A stretch of DNA of 64,000 nucleotides from Occallatibacter gabretensis (GCF_001449115.1 NZ_LAIJ01000009.1:744001-808000), one strand, 5' to 3'; counted from the stretch's first letter, positions 28,401 to 36,748 are shown. The notes: generated from the sequence alone by a model not told the origin. Translations and numbers: made by a program.

Positions 28401-28998
28401 TTTCGAGAAAGACACTGCCATCGCGAAAGCTGTTCTGGCTGAGGCGGACAACGCTCTCATACGCATCGCGGAGCTGGTCCGGCGCGTGGCAGACGCGCAT
28501 GCCAATACCGCCGCCACCCGCGGAGCTTTTCAACATGACAGGGAAGCCGAGCTTGTCTGCTTCCGCCAGCGCCTCTTCCAAGCCGCTCAGTACGCCAGTG
28601 CCAGGCAAAAGCGGAACGCCGCACTGCTGCGCGATGGCGCGTGCCGTGTGCTTGAGCGCAAAGGCCTCAATCTGGGGTACACGCGGGCCGATGAAGGCAA
28701 TGCCGCGTGAGGCGCAGGCGCGAGCGAACTCGATGTTCTCACTCAAGAAACCGTAACCGGGATGCACAGCCTGCGCGCCGGTCTGCTCGGCAGCGGCAAG
28801 GATTTTATCGACGGCAAGATAGCTCTGAGCAGGCGCGCCGGGGCCCACAAGTACTGCTTCATCCGCATCCAGTAAATGACGCGCATCGCAGTCGGCCTCT
28901 GAATAGACCGCTACAGAAGCAATGCCCATGCGGCGCAATGTGCGGATAATGCGGCAAGCAATGGCGCCGCGATTGGCCACCAGGACCTTACTGAACAT
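25402..28998 (-). CDS. Biotin-dependent urea/guanidine carboxylase
   Basis: This is a 1198-residue multidomain carboxylase. From the start come biotin carboxylase (about 1-450, with ATP-grasp SSAGGGGIGMRV and HVEAQIFGD), an AHS2 (KipA-like) domain (about 480-780), an AHS1 (KipI-like) domain (about 810-1030), and a C-terminal biotinyl domain whose Lys1161 sits in DAMKIE. It carboxylates urea to allophanate or, as shown for bacterial relatives, guanidine to carboxyguanidine. The ATG at 28998 begins the expected MFSKVLVANRG; the longer frame to 29127 is not supported. A DUF1989 gene lies 58 bp upstream and allophanate hydrolase 21 bp downstream, which favours guanidine as substrate. Urea versus guanidine specificity cannot be settled by eye. 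Confidence 0.94.
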   Translation of the reverse strand: MFSKVLVANRGAIACRIIRTLRRMGIASVAVYSEADCDARHLLDADEAVLVGPGAPAQSYLAVDKILAAAEQTGAQAVHPGYGFLSENIEFARACASRGIAFIGPRVPQIEAFALKHTARAIAQQCGVPLLPGTGVLSGLEEALAEADKLGFPVMLKSSAGGGGIGMRVCHAPDQLRDAYESVVRLSQNSFRDGSVFLEKFVSRAKHVEAQIFGDGEGGVLALGLRDCSAQRRNQKVIEETPVPGLDPKIADTIRSSAILLGQAVSYANAGTVEFLYDADTGAYYFLEVNTRLQVEHGVTEQVTGLDLVEMMVREAAGELPALDTFAGTPTGCSIEARVYAEDPAKNFQPAPGKLSKVSFPADVRIETWVENGTEITPFYDPMIAKIIVTGTDRAQAVSKLQAALAQTELYGTETNLRYLRSVAASEIFTSGAMTTAFLSTLPVTRTAFEVLDGGMQTTVQDFPGRLGYWHVGVPPSGPMDALAFRLANRLVGNNESAAALEMTTMGAKLRFDADAVIALTGAEMGATVDGASAPMWQAFPVKAGSVLRVGAAKGAGSRAYLAIAGGIDAPGFLGSKGTFMLGGFGGHAGRALRAGDLVHFLPAASITELPGLVPEQRLHYSREWEIGVLYGPHGEPEFFTPADIDMLFATDWKVHYQSDRTGVRLIGPKPEWARKDGGEAGLHPSNIHDNAYAVGSIDFTGDMPILLGPDGPSLGGFVCPAIIVEAERWKMGQLKAGDTVRFRRITLVQAEALESAVEKFITTLEGSAPQLPSPATPEPAILRTIEAPQPTLVARADGDKYLLIEYGPRQLDLGLRFRVHLLEEKLRTAQLKGILDITPGVRSLQIHYDSRNLHREELLAAIESFNAELPESPQIAVPSRIVHLPLSWNDPATQLAQAKYGQAVRPDAPWLPDNIEFIRRINGLSSVDEVHRIVHEASYLVLGLGDVYLGAPVATPVDPRHRLVTTKYNPARTWTPENAVGIGGAYMCVYGMEGPGGYQLVGRTVQVWNTHRVTPTFAEGTPWSLRFFDQIRFYPVTTEELTELRRDILNGRFNPRIEQTEFSVPAYEEFLRANQPGIAAFKETQMASFHEERERWHINGQLDYGSALVDMPGSSADELTVPEGCEAVHAPMTASVFQVAAELGQRVTAGQRLIVLDAMKIEMEISAPVSGVVQQLLCQPGQMVSAGQQLAIVCASC

Positions 28999-29056
28999 GT
29001 TGCTCCCAGATTTGTATTGCTGCTTTTTCCAATTTCTTTCTTGTCCTATGCGACGG

Positions 29057-29773
29057 CTACAGAAAATAAAACTCGGTGAGCAGGAATCCGCGCGCGTTTT
29101 CGCGGCATTGGGTGCGGCACGGGTCATCGGTGCGCGGGGGGGGAACGCGGCTGATGCTCAGCTCGACGGGTTTGGGTGCGTACTTTGGCTCCGGGTCCAG
29201 CGGATGCGGGCAGGTGTTCAGAATCATCAGCGTGTTCATCTCCGCGCGCAACTCCACGTAACTTCCTGCAGGCGAGTTACCCGACGCAAAGTGCATATCG
29301 CCCGCCTCATCCACCGCGACCTTGCTGAAGAAATTCACCGTGGCGTGCAGATCGCGCGGGCCCATGCCGTATTTGCCCAACTCGATGGTCATGCCGTCGC
29401 GCGCATTCTGATGCCAGTCATTGCGCGCCTGCTGATAGGTGAGCTTGCCATATTTCTTTTCAACCAGCGCGGCGTTCGAAAGGCCGGCCAGCGGATCATG
29501 CCAGCCAACCGAGTCGTCGGTAATCGAGCAGAGAATGCGCCCCATGTCGGAGTAGAGCACGTGGCCCTTGGTAAGACGCGCCGTATGCTGCGCCTTCAGC
29601 GTGTCAGGCAGGTTGAAGCGCTCGGCGGGCAGCTCAAAGTTGAGGAAATATGCTGCCACATTCGCTCCGCCTTCAAGATCGATAATGCGCAGCGCCGTGC
29701 CCCGCTTCAGCACGTGAGACCATGTGGCCCCGCCGGGTAGAACTTCACTGCAAAGAACGCTGGACTCCACCAT
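29057..29773 (-). CDS. DUF1989 urea-carboxylase-associated protein (carboxyguanidine deiminase-type)
   Basis: This is a 238-residue DUF1989 protein of the type found beside urea carboxylase genes. Members act as the carboxyguanidine deiminase subunits CgdA/CgdB, turning carboxyguanidine into allophanate plus ammonia. Conserved stretches seen are RIIDLEGGANVAAYF, FNLPDTLKAQHT, NDWHQNARDG and the C-terminal DPCRTQCRENARGF. The ATG at 29773 has GGGAG eight bases upstream, whereas the longer frame to 29893 adds an unrelated leader. It heads the DUF1989-carboxylase-allophanate hydrolase operon. Known systems use two DUF1989 proteins; only one is encoded here, so a partner may lie elsewhere or the protein may act alone. 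I cannot tell which subunit it matches. Confidence 0.88.
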   Translation of the reverse strand: MVESSVLCSEVLPGGATWSHVLKRGTALRIIDLEGGANVAAYFLNFELPAERFNLPDTLKAQHTARLTKGHVLYSDMGRILCSITDDSVGWHDPLAGLSNAALVEKKYGKLTYQQARNDWHQNARDGMTIELGKYGMGPRDLHATVNFFSKVAVDEAGDMHFASGNSPAGSYVELRAEMNTLMILNTCPHPLDPEPKYAPKPVELSISRVPPPRTDDPCRTQCRENARGFLLTEFYFL

Positions 29774-30228
29774 GGATGCTACTCCCTGCCTCTGATGACC
29801 TGTGATGGAAACCGAGATGCGTAGACGGCTCCCTGCGCATTGCGAGTGCGGCTGGCTGAAAATACGCCGTTCCGCTGCTGACAGGGCCTGCATGTTTTCG
29901 GTTTCCGCGCTTTGCAGACACGTACGCTATGCCCGAAAACGGGATTCGCGAACAAATTTGTCTGCCTGGGTGGAGAAACGCCTGCCGGCAAATCAACTGA
30001 CCGGCTACGCCTCCTTAAAGAGAGGGAGGGAAAAGGGACGGCGGACCGCAGCACACATCCATGTGATTGATGCGCAGTTGCACCTTGATTGAGGTGCGCC
30101 GGATTGAGCGCCGCGTAGTCACCTGCCCAGAGCCTAGCATGATGGCTGGACGTCGTAGAACGGGAAAAACGCGCTTCCTTACGCCGTCTTTAGAAGAGGC
30201 GCATGCTTTGCACTCGCAGTGGTGCGAA
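29774..30228. other. Intergenic region upstream of DUF1989-carboxylase operon
   Basis: This gene-free stretch must hold the operon's minus-strand promoter. It contains a small hairpin, GCACCT/AGGTGC at 30080-30097, and a purine-rich run near 30018-30036. I searched the minus strand by eye for the guanidine-I riboswitch core (GGTCCGAGAG and AAAAGCCCGGGAGA) and did not find it. Nothing else is recognised. Confidence 0.5.
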
Positions 30229-30269
30229 ACAGCAACGCCCGCACCGGATCTGGGTGCGAGCGTTGCTGT
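30229..30269 (-). terminator. Long hairpin terminator after secreted small protein gene
   Basis: ACAGCAACGCCCGCACC at 30229-30245 pairs with the complementary arm at 30252-30269, with one mismatch, around a short loop. On the minus strand it follows the stop at 30284 and is trailed by TTTC, so it likely ends the transcript of the 30284-30655 gene. Confidence 0.75.
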
Positions 30270-30283
30270 CGATCAGAAAAGAG

Positions 30284-30655
30284 TTAGTAGCGGCGAGGAC
30301 CGTAGAAGATCTGCACGCCGTGGCTGTAGCCGGCTGCAAAGGCCCGGCGATAGGAGTTAATCATATTCGGAGGAACCGGAAAGGCCGTCTTGCGCATGTA
30401 CTCGTCGCGATTGTTCACATTCGGCCTGCGGCCGTTCTCACGGTCTTTGCGAGCTCCGTGAATGCCTTCCTGATAAGCGCGGCGCTGGATGTCGTCTCTG
30501 TAGCTTCCCGGAGCGTTATCCCATCCTGGGCGCAACGGTGGAGGCGGGCCATACGGATTCGGTGGAGGCGGTCCCTGAAACGCATGAGCGGCTGAGGCAC
30601 CGGTCAAGGCGAGGGAAAGTGTGAGCAGAGCAGCACCAAACATCTTCATCTTCAT
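30284..30655 (-). CDS. Small secreted proline-rich hypothetical protein
   Basis: This is a 123-residue protein with a clear signal peptide (MKMKMFGAALL..., cleavage after AHA near residue 24). A Pro/Gly/Asn-rich segment (PPPPNPYGPPPPLRPG) and a basic, Tyr/Arg-rich C-terminal half follow. Repeated short patterns such as YRDDIQRRAYQEG, GARKDRENG and SYRRAFAAGYSHG suggest a small helical repeat domain with regularly spaced Arg and Gly. No enzymatic motif is seen. It is a monocistronic unit with its own terminator, divergent from the ABC ATPase gene. I do not recognise a named family. The coding call rests on the signal peptide, composition and terminator. Confidence 0.75.
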   Translation of the reverse strand: MKMKMFGAALLTLSLALTGASAAHAFQGPPPPNPYGPPPPLRPGWDNAPGSYRDDIQRRAYQEGIHGARKDRENGRRPNVNNRDEYMRKTAFPVPPNMINSYRRAFAAGYSHGVQIFYGPRRY

Positions 30656-30853
30656 AGCTGGTCAAACTCCTCTTTCTAAACAAAGTTGCGTTCTAATCAA
30701 GGTCTGGAACACTAACCAAACAGATGGCCGAAAGCTCCCGGGCGTTGCCTCCATGACGCTATCACGGGCTCTATTGCGCAGTCATCAATAACTTGCGTCT
30801 CAGGGACTCTTCATATCGCGTCGCGTTAGGCTCGTATCGGCTAGGATGGCAGC

Positions 30854-31687
30854 ATGGATGCACTCCTTGCTGTACGCAATCTGGGAATCCGATTTGGAAC
30901 GGCTAGCTCGTCTCCGGCGGCCGTTCGCGGAATCAATTTCGAGATCGGCGAAGGCGAGGTCTTGGGTCTCGTGGGAGAATCAGGATCGGGCAAGAGCGCG
31001 ACTTCGCTTGCCATGATGGGATTACTTCCGAAGACAGCGCAGGTGACGGGTGAAATTGCCTGGCAAGGGGCAAACGGCAGCGTAAATCTGCTCGACGAGC
31101 CGGCCAGCGCACTCAGAAAGCTGCGCGGGCGCGAGATTGCCATGATCTTTCAGGAGCCAATGACGGCGCTGAATCCGGTCATGACCATCGGAGCGCAGGT
31201 GGCCGAATGCGCAGCGGCACACTCAGCCGGCTGGAGCGGCCGCGAGGCTAGACGACGCGCCCTCGAAGCACTCGAGGCCGTGGCAATTCCGGAAGCAGCG
31301 CGGCGGTATGGCGATTATCCGCACCAGTTCTCAGGCGGTCAGCGGCAGAGAATTCTGATTGCGATGGCGCTGATCAACAAACCGCGGCTGCTCATTGCCG
31401 ACGAGCCGACGACCGCACTCGACGTAACGGTCCAGGCGCAGATTCTGGCGCTTCTACGAGAGCTGCAGCAAGAACATGGGCTGGCAATGCTTTTCATTTC
31501 GCATGATCTGGCCGTGGTAGGCCAGGTAGCGAGCCGCGTAGCCGTCATGCGCCATGGAGAGATTGTTGAGACCGGGCCAGTGAACGAGGTTCTGACCCAG
31601 CCGAAGCATGAGTACACGCGAAGCCTGCTGGCCTCCGTGCCGACGATGCAGACGGACCGGGACAGGCCGCTGGCAGTGGTGCGCTAA
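30854..31687 (+). CDS. Oligopeptide-type ABC ATPase (OppD/DppD-like), orphan
   Basis: This is a 277-residue ATPase of the peptide/nickel importer class. It has Walker [10 protein letters not shown] near 43-51, the class-typical [17 protein letters not shown], signature FSGGQRQRI, Walker [21 protein letters not shown] and H-loop ISHDLAVV. The C-terminal [13 protein letters not shown] is the usual start of the oligo_HPY tail, but the Fe-S-like cysteine extension is absent, so it is shorter than OppD. No permease, binding protein or second ATPase is adjacent; the following genes encode small membrane proteins. It may serve a transporter encoded elsewhere. An ATG at 30854 starts the conserved first strand directly. 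Confidence 0.9.
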   Translation: MDALLAVRNLGIRFGTASSSPAAVRGINFEIGEGEVLGLVGESGSGKSATSLAMMGLLPKTAQVTGEIAWQGANGSVNLLDEPASALRKLRGREIAMIFQEPMTALNPVMTIGAQVAECAAAHSAGWSGREARRRALEALEAVAIPEAARRYGDYPHQFSGGQRQRILIAMALINKPRLLIADEPTTALDVTVQAQILALLRELQQEHGLAMLFISHDLAVVGQVASRVAVMRHGEIVETGPVNEVLTQPKHEYTRSLLASVPTMQTDRDRPLAVVR

Positions 31688-31755
31688 GAGCGGTTAATCT
31701 ACCGGGGCGACGAGCAGAATGCGAGTAGTATTCTGACAGCAAGGGAGAATCGGCA

Positions 31756-32013
31756 ATGATCCAGTATCGGGATCGGCGAGTGTGGCTTCTGATTGCGGTC
31801 ATCGCAATTGGAGTTGTCCTCTTACTGACTCTGATTCCACATGCTCATTCCGGAAGCTTCCTTGACTTGCTGGCAATGTTGCCGGTGCTGTTTATAGGAA
31901 TTGCTTTTTCTTTAGATCAGTCTTCGTCGCTCATCGATTTTTGTTCTGACCTTGCTCCTGAGACTCCATCATTCCCCAACACATTCCAGCGTCCGCCTCC
32001 TTATTTCGCATAA
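31756..32013 (+). CDS. Small membrane protein, hypothetical
   Basis: This is an 85-residue protein with two predicted membrane helices (about 10-27, LLIAVIAIGVVLLLTLI, and 35-52, LLAMLPVLFIGIAFSL) joined by a loop with His-Ala-His. A short Ser/Pro-rich tail follows. The start ATG has GGGAGAAT upstream. It lies 68 bp after the ATPase gene and 102 bp before another membrane protein gene. No family is recognised, and the function is unknown. Similar short two-helix proteins are common in acidobacterial genomes and usually unannotated. Confidence 0.6.
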   Translation: MIQYRDRRVWLLIAVIAIGVVLLLTLIPHAHSGSFLDLLAMLPVLFIGIAFSLDQSSSLIDFCSDLAPETPSFPNTFQRPPPYFA

Positions 32014-32115
32014 CCCTTCACAACCTGGCTGAGGTAACAGAGCGGCTCGCGCCGCGGCATGTCTCGCCGTTTCTTCCGTGAAGTTCTACCTGCGATTCCA
32101 TCTGGAGCGGCTGTG

Positions 32116-32463
32116 ATGTCTCATGTTTTTGATCTTCTGTCGAATCTCGCATTCGGCGCGCCTTTTCTGGCGATTGTCGGCCTGCTTTTCTACTATTCAT
32201 TTCGGCGTGCCAACTGCCGTCGCAGACAAAAGCAAGGGAAGAATCCCGGCTTTTGCCCTTCCTCTGCTGCGCTTGGAGTGATTTTTCTTTTTGTGCAGGT
32301 CTTTTATCATCCTGCGGAATCGCACGTAATTGCAGCGCAACTGGATGAGCAGGAGGATCAGGACGACCAGGGTGATCCCGAGAGAGCCGCAAAAATACTC
32401 GACCGGCAACTGAAGCGCATTCGCCGTGGCGAGTTTGTCGACAATCTGACCGTACACCTTTAA
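32116..32463 (+). CDS. Small acidobacterial membrane protein with charged tail
   Basis: This is a 115-residue protein. An N-terminal helix (about 10-28, with FLAIVGLLFYYSFRR) is followed by a basic patch, a Cys-containing CPSSAALGVIFLFVQVFYHP segment and an acidic run, QLDEQEDQDDQGDPE. The basic C-terminus is RQLKRIRRGEFVDNLTVHL. I recall several acidobacterial hypothetical proteins with the same order of FYYxFRR, CPSSAALG, acidic run and QLKRIRRGE, so I call it coding on this strand rather than the antisense frame. The ATG at 32116 is preferred over the upstream ATG at 32059, since the family starts shortly before the helix. The role is unknown. Confidence 0.7.
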   Translation: MSHVFDLLSNLAFGAPFLAIVGLLFYYSFRRANCRRRQKQGKNPGFCPSSAALGVIFLFVQVFYHPAESHVIAAQLDEQEDQDDQGDPERAAKILDRQLKRIRRGEFVDNLTVHL

Positions 32464-32487
32464 GTGGCAGCTATGAGAAAACGGGCG

Positions 32488-32898
32488 CTAAGAAAGCCTG
32501 GCGAGATGCTTGCCACACTCATCGACACCAATATCGAGGTGCAGCGAAGCGTAGAGATTGCGCGCCTCCTGCCAGTGTTCGCGGGCAAGATCGACATTGC
32601 CTATGGTTTCATTGAGCAGAGCGTAAGGCCGGACCGTGTTCGCAAGGTCAAGGAGCTTTGTATCCAGACTGCTGCGATAAATTTCGAGCGCTTCCTCGTA
32701 GAGGGGCCCGGCCTCGGCGTGCCTTGCTTCGTCCAGAAACATGTCCGCAATGTGCCGAATGGCGTGAGCGTATGCCAGGCGATTATCTTCCTTGCGAAAG
32801 GCTTCCGCCGCTTCGGCGTAGTAAGCGCGGGCGGCGTCGAGATCGCGCTCGGCGCGAGCTTGCTTGCCTTCGGCGATGAGTTCGACAGCGGTTGGCAT
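32488..32898 (-). CDS. Tetratricopeptide repeat protein
   Basis: This is a 136-residue soluble protein made almost wholly of TPR-like helix pairs. Recognisable units are ARAERDLDAARAYYAEAAEAFR, AYAHAIRHIADMFLDEARHAEAGP and ALLNETIGNVDLAREHWQEAR, each with the Ala/Gly/Tyr pattern of the motif. No signal peptide or catalytic motif is present. It is probably a scaffold or protein-interaction module. It lies 26 bp downstream of the GH57 gene on the same strand and may be co-transcribed with it. It converges with the small membrane protein gene. Confidence 0.8.
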   Translation of the reverse strand: MPTAVELIAEGKQARAERDLDAARAYYAEAAEAFRKEDNRLAYAHAIRHIADMFLDEARHAEAGPLYEEALEIYRSSLDTKLLDLANTVRPYALLNETIGNVDLAREHWQEARNLYASLHLDIGVDECGKHLARLS

Positions 32899-32924
32899 AG
32901 GAGTCTCCGATCCTTCAGGTTGCT

Positions 32925-35414
32925 CTAGTCTCCGGTGGTTACAGGCGCGGCATCCTGCACGTTTACGGAAGCAGTGTCAATGGAGAGGCTCTGCCCGAGC
33001 GCGTTGAAGTCCTCATCCCAGCGGGTGCGGGCATCGCCGATAAGCGCGGCAATGGCAGGGGGCTGATTGCTGAGGAACTCATACCAGATGTTCTGTGCCT
33101 GCCAGAGGCTGGACTCAAAGGGAAGTTCAACGAGCGCGCGGCCAAGAGCAAGAGCGCGATCGAGAGCCTCCTGTGATGCGGATGTCAGCAGATCGAGCAT
33201 GGCGCGCTTCATGCGCTGATCGGCGATATAGGACAGCGTTGCGGTCTCAAGCGAAACCTGATCGGCTTTGGCAAGGTTGAGAAATGATTTGATCAATGCC
33301 TGGTCGACCGGGTCGGACTCGATGGCACGTTTAAGACCAGCATTGATGGCAAAACTGGCTGCAATCGTGAGCGCAGGAGGTTTTGGTAGACCAGACTGCG
33401 AGAGGAAATGCAGAAGACTAGCGTGGTCTTCGTAAATGGTGGTGAGCGCACCCTCGATGTTGGAAAGCGTTGTATTGAGAATAAGCTTCACGATCTGGTG
33501 CTGATCGTCGCGGAAGAGCGAGGTGAGCGAATAATCGACGCGCTCAAAGGTGCGGTCGAGAAGGCGAATGACCTGCGCGAAATCGGCACGCTGAACACAT
33601 TCGGCTGCTTCGGCTGCAAACTGGGAAAAGGCATCGGCGTCCTGCTCGGCATAGGGTTTCACTGCGGCAGTAATGTTCTGGTCGCCAAAGTGAAGCACGG
33701 CATATTGGAAGGACTGCTGCTCCGCCGTAATAGTGGAAGCTACATTCGCCCTGCCAACGCCCAGGCGGCCGCGGCCGGATGTGAAGATGTCGTGCGAGAG
33801 GCGGCGCACAGCGTAGCTGTAGATTTTGGCCTCATCGCCATAGGGGGTGAACATGGAGCTGATGGCGTAATGCGCGGCCACCTGCTCAAGACTTAGCTTG
33901 AGCTTGCTAATGAGATCGGTATAAATATGTGCGCCGTCCTGCTGGCTTGGCACGTTCGAAATCGCTTCTTTCAGCGTGGCAATGAACGCCGGTTCGAGGG
34001 CTGCGGCGCGATCGCCAAAAAGATTTTGTGCGAGCTGCAGAACGCGAGCGGCATAAGCGATCACCTGCACGGTCTCAATGCCGGAGATATCGTCAAAGAA
34101 CCAGCCGCAGCTGGTGTACATAAGCTGTGCGTGTCGCTGCATCTCCATCAGCTTGAGCGCGCGATTGCGCTCTTCTGCATTGAGCGCATGGCTTTGCTGC
34201 GCATCGAAGAAGCGATTCGTGGTTTCGCTGTTACGGTTCAGAATGACATCGATGTAGGCGTTGCGAGCCGCCCACACATCGGGAAAGAGCTTCGCTCCCT
34301 CGTCTTCCGTAAGCGAAACCAGGGCATCGCGTAGTGCGTCGAGCCCCTCACGCAAAGGCTTACGCCATGCCTGATTCCAGCCAGGTCGTCCACTGTTGCA
34401 GCCGCAGTTGGAGCGCCAGCGCTCCACGCCGTGAACGCAGGACCACGAGCTGTTCTCGACGATCTCGCACTCATACTCCGGCGGAAACTGCGCGAGAAAG
34501 CTGCCGTAATTCGCCAAATGAACGTTTTTGTCTTGACCCAGAAGCTTGAGCGCATAGGCCAGCGCCATCTCGCCGTACCTGTGATGGTGGCCGTAGCTCT
34601 CTCCATCCGTGGCGACGTGCATGAGCTGAGGGCCGGTAGCATCCGGAATGAATCCATCTTTAAGCCGGCTGGCGAAGGCATCGCCGGAGTTGAGCAGGCC
34701 TTCAAATGCGATGGCCTGGGAAATTCCGCCGTTATAGAAAAAGACAGTGATTGAAAGTCCCGAGGCGAAGCGGACGAGATAGGGACGCGTGGAATTGACC
34801 GTATCATTCGGAGTGGGCGACCACACCACGTCGTCGTCGGCTCCGGCAATCTTTCGCACACGGCGGCACTGGCGCGGGGCAAGGATCGTGAACTTCACGC
34901 CGTGCTGAGCCAGCAGCTCCAGGGTCTCGGAATCAACAGCCGTTTCCGCGAGCCACATGCCCTCAGGCGGCGCACCAAAATGTGAGATATAGTCCGCGAT
35001 GCCCCAGCGAATCTGCGTGATCTTGTCGCGGGCATTAGCCAACGGCATGATGATGTGGTTGTAAACCTGGGCCATTGCCGAGGAATGCCCCTTGAAGGCG
35101 CGGCGGCTCTTGCGCTCGCCGTCAAGAATCATGCGATAGGTGCGCTGCGCGTTCTCCTTGAGCCAGCTCAATAGAGTTGGACCAAAGTTAAAGCTTATGC
35201 GGGCGTAATTGTTAGCAATGCCCATGATCTTGTTCTGGGTGTTAACGATGCGCGCCGCGCCGTTGGGTGCGTAGCATTCGGCGCAAACACGCTCATTCCA
35301 ATCGTGATAGGGCGCGGCGGAGTCCTGGGTCTCGATCGCTTCGAGCCAGGGATTCTCCCGGGGCGGCTGATAGAAGTGGCCGTGGATGCAGACAAAACGT
35401 TTAGAAGATGCCAT
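32925..35414 (-). CDS. Glycoside hydrolase family 57 protein with DUF3536
   Basis: This is an 829-residue cytoplasmic protein. It starts with the GH57 opening block VCIHGHFYQPPRENPWLE. The catalytic (beta/alpha)7-like domain includes YHDWNERVCAECYAPN and GMWLAETAVD, where Glu of WLAETA is the expected nucleophile, and DGESYGHHHRYGE with the expected acid. Then comes a long DUF3536 helical region from about 370 (SWSCVHGVERWRSNCGC). Relatives are annotated as alpha-amylase/alpha-mannosidase and act on alpha-glucans. The ATG at 35414 starts the conserved block within seven residues; the 35465 frame adds an unconserved leader. Its likely role is in glycogen or maltodextrin metabolism. Confidence 0.9.
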   Translation of the reverse strand: MASSKRFVCIHGHFYQPPRENPWLEAIETQDSAAPYHDWNERVCAECYAPNGAARIVNTQNKIMGIANNYARISFNFGPTLLSWLKENAQRTYRMILDGERKSRRAFKGHSSAMAQVYNHIIMPLANARDKITQIRWGIADYISHFGAPPEGMWLAETAVDSETLELLAQHGVKFTILAPRQCRRVRKIAGADDDVVWSPTPNDTVNSTRPYLVRFASGLSITVFFYNGGISQAIAFEGLLNSGDAFASRLKDGFIPDATGPQLMHVATDGESYGHHHRYGEMALAYALKLLGQDKNVHLANYGSFLAQFPPEYECEIVENSSWSCVHGVERWRSNCGCNSGRPGWNQAWRKPLREGLDALRDALVSLTEDEGAKLFPDVWAARNAYIDVILNRNSETTNRFFDAQQSHALNAEERNRALKLMEMQRHAQLMYTSCGWFFDDISGIETVQVIAYAARVLQLAQNLFGDRAAALEPAFIATLKEAISNVPSQQDGAHIYTDLISKLKLSLEQVAAHYAISSMFTPYGDEAKIYSYAVRRLSHDIFTSGRGRLGVGRANVASTITAEQQSFQYAVLHFGDQNITAAVKPYAEQDADAFSQFAAEAAECVQRADFAQVIRLLDRTFERVDYSLTSLFRDDQHQIVKLILNTTLSNIEGALTTIYEDHASLLHFLSQSGLPKPPALTIAASFAINAGLKRAIESDPVDQALIKSFLNLAKADQVSLETATLSYIADQRMKRAMLDLLTSASQEALDRALALGRALVELPFESSLWQAQNIWYEFLSNQPPAIAALIGDARTRWDEDFNALGQSLSIDTASVNVQDAAPVTTGD

Positions 35415-35539
35415 GTGGTATCCGTTGGGTCCCTTATGAGAGCTACGCAAATATTTTAGGCGCATGGGGTGAGATGCCGTGCCACAGGCATATGCCGTAT
35501 GCTGGCCTACGACCTTTCATTCTGTTGCAGGGAGTCTGA

Positions 35540-36748
35540 ATGCTGCTGAAAATTCGTCTGGCCGTGATGATGTTTCTCGAATTTTTCATCTGGGGCGCTT
35601 GGTCTGTGACCATAAATACCTGGGCAGGCAATACGCTGCACTTCAACGGCGTGCAGACTGGTCTCCTCGCCGGAACAACGGCTATCGGCGCCGTGGTCTC
35701 GCCCTTCCTCGCGGGTTGGATCGCGGACAACCTGATGGCAGCGCAGTACATGCTGGCGCTGTTGCATCTCGCCGGCGGCATTCTGCTTTACCTCGCCTCC
35801 ATGCAAATGAATTTCGGTCCGCTCTACGGGCTGGTGTTGGCGTATGCGGTGCTATATATGCCGACGCTGGGCCTGGTGAACGCCATCGCCTTTCGCCAGA
35901 TGCGCGATCCCAAAACGGAGTTCGCGCCGATCCGCGTGCTGGGCACGATCGGCTGGATCTGCGCTGGCCTCATAGTCAGCTACATCCTGCACGGCGAGCG
36001 GACGTCACTGCCGCTGAAGATGTCGGCGATTGCGTCGATTGTGCTGGCGGGCTATTCGCTGACTCTGCCGCACACGTCACCGCAGGCGACGGAACCCTTC
36101 CGGCTGGGCAACCTGTTTCCTGTCGAAGTCCGGCGCATGTTCCGCGACCGAAGCTTTCTCATCTTCGCGCTGGCTTCGTTTCTCATCTGCGTGCCGCTGG
36201 CGTTCTACTACGCCTTTGCCAATCGCTTCCTCGACCAGATCGGCGTGGCCAATTCGGCGGGTAAGATGACGCTGGGCCAGGCGTCGGAGACGCTTTGCAT
36301 GCTGCTGATCCCCTTTTTCTTTCGGCGGCTGGGTGTGAAGTGGATGCTGGTGGCGGGCATGGCGGCATGGGCCTTGCGGTACGCCTGCTTCGCTTTTGGC
36401 AATCCAGGTCCGGGGGTGTGGATGCTGCTGCTGGGCATCGTGCTGCACGGCATCTGCTATGACTTCTTCTTCGTCACCGGCCAGATCTACACCGACCGCA
36501 AGGCCCCGGCGGCCTACCGCAGTGCAGCGCAGGGCATGATCACGCTGATCACGTATGGCATCGGCATGCTGCTGGGATCGTGGCTGAGCGGCAAGGTGGT
36601 GGATGCCTATGCGACCACGCTGGCGGACGGCACGCAGGCCCACAACTGGCGCGCCATCTGGCTCTTCGCGGGCGGCCTTTCAGCGGTCATATTAGTGCTG
36701 TTCATTGTTGCGTTCCGGGAGCGGGAAACGGAAAATGCTACAAGTTAG
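35540..36748 (+). CDS. MFS nucleoside-type transporter (NupG/XapB-like)
   Basis: This is a 402-residue integral membrane protein with about twelve helices. The N-terminus RLAVMMFLEFFIWGAWSVTINTW and later FRQMRDPKTEFAPIRVLGTIGWICAGL are typical of the nucleoside:H+ symporter family, in which the second half begins with a similar helix and YDFFFVTGQIYTD is conserved. Nucleoside uptake is the likely role, although sugar transport is possible in distant relatives. It is divergent from GH57, with 125 bp between starts, and no nucleoside catabolic gene is adjacent. The start ATG has GCAGGGAG about ten bases upstream. No terminator is seen directly after the gene; the next strong one is at 37503. 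Confidence 0.88.
   Translation: MLLKIRLAVMMFLEFFIWGAWSVTINTWAGNTLHFNGVQTGLLAGTTAIGAVVSPFLAGWIADNLMAAQYMLALLHLAGGILLYLASMQMNFGPLYGLVLAYAVLYMPTLGLVNAIAFRQMRDPKTEFAPIRVLGTIGWICAGLIVSYILHGERTSLPLKMSAIASIVLAGYSLTLPHTSPQATEPFRLGNLFPVEVRRMFRDRSFLIFALASFLICVPLAFYYAFANRFLDQIGVANSAGKMTLGQASETLCMLLIPFFFRRLGVKWMLVAGMAAWALRYACFAFGNPGPGVWMLLLGIVLHGICYDFFFVTGQIYTDRKAPAAYRSAAQGMITLITYGIGMLLGSWLSGKVVDAYATTLADGTQAHNWRAIWLFAGGLSAVILVLFIVAFRERETENATS

Noticed and set aside
27586..28710. 374-codon plus-strand frame inside the carboxylase gene
   Set aside because: It is antisense to the biotin carboxylase domain and has no recognisable motif.
29774..30283. Possible guanidine-I (ykkC) riboswitch upstream of the DUF1989-carboxylase operon
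   Set aside because: Expected from context, but the conserved GGTCCGAGAG and AAAAGCCCGGGAGA segments are absent on the minus strand; only loose CTAGG and CTGGG words occur.
30843..30862. TGGCAG-N-TGCA resembling a sigma-54 promoter
   Set aside because: It overlaps the start codon of the ATPase gene and departs from consensus at several positions.
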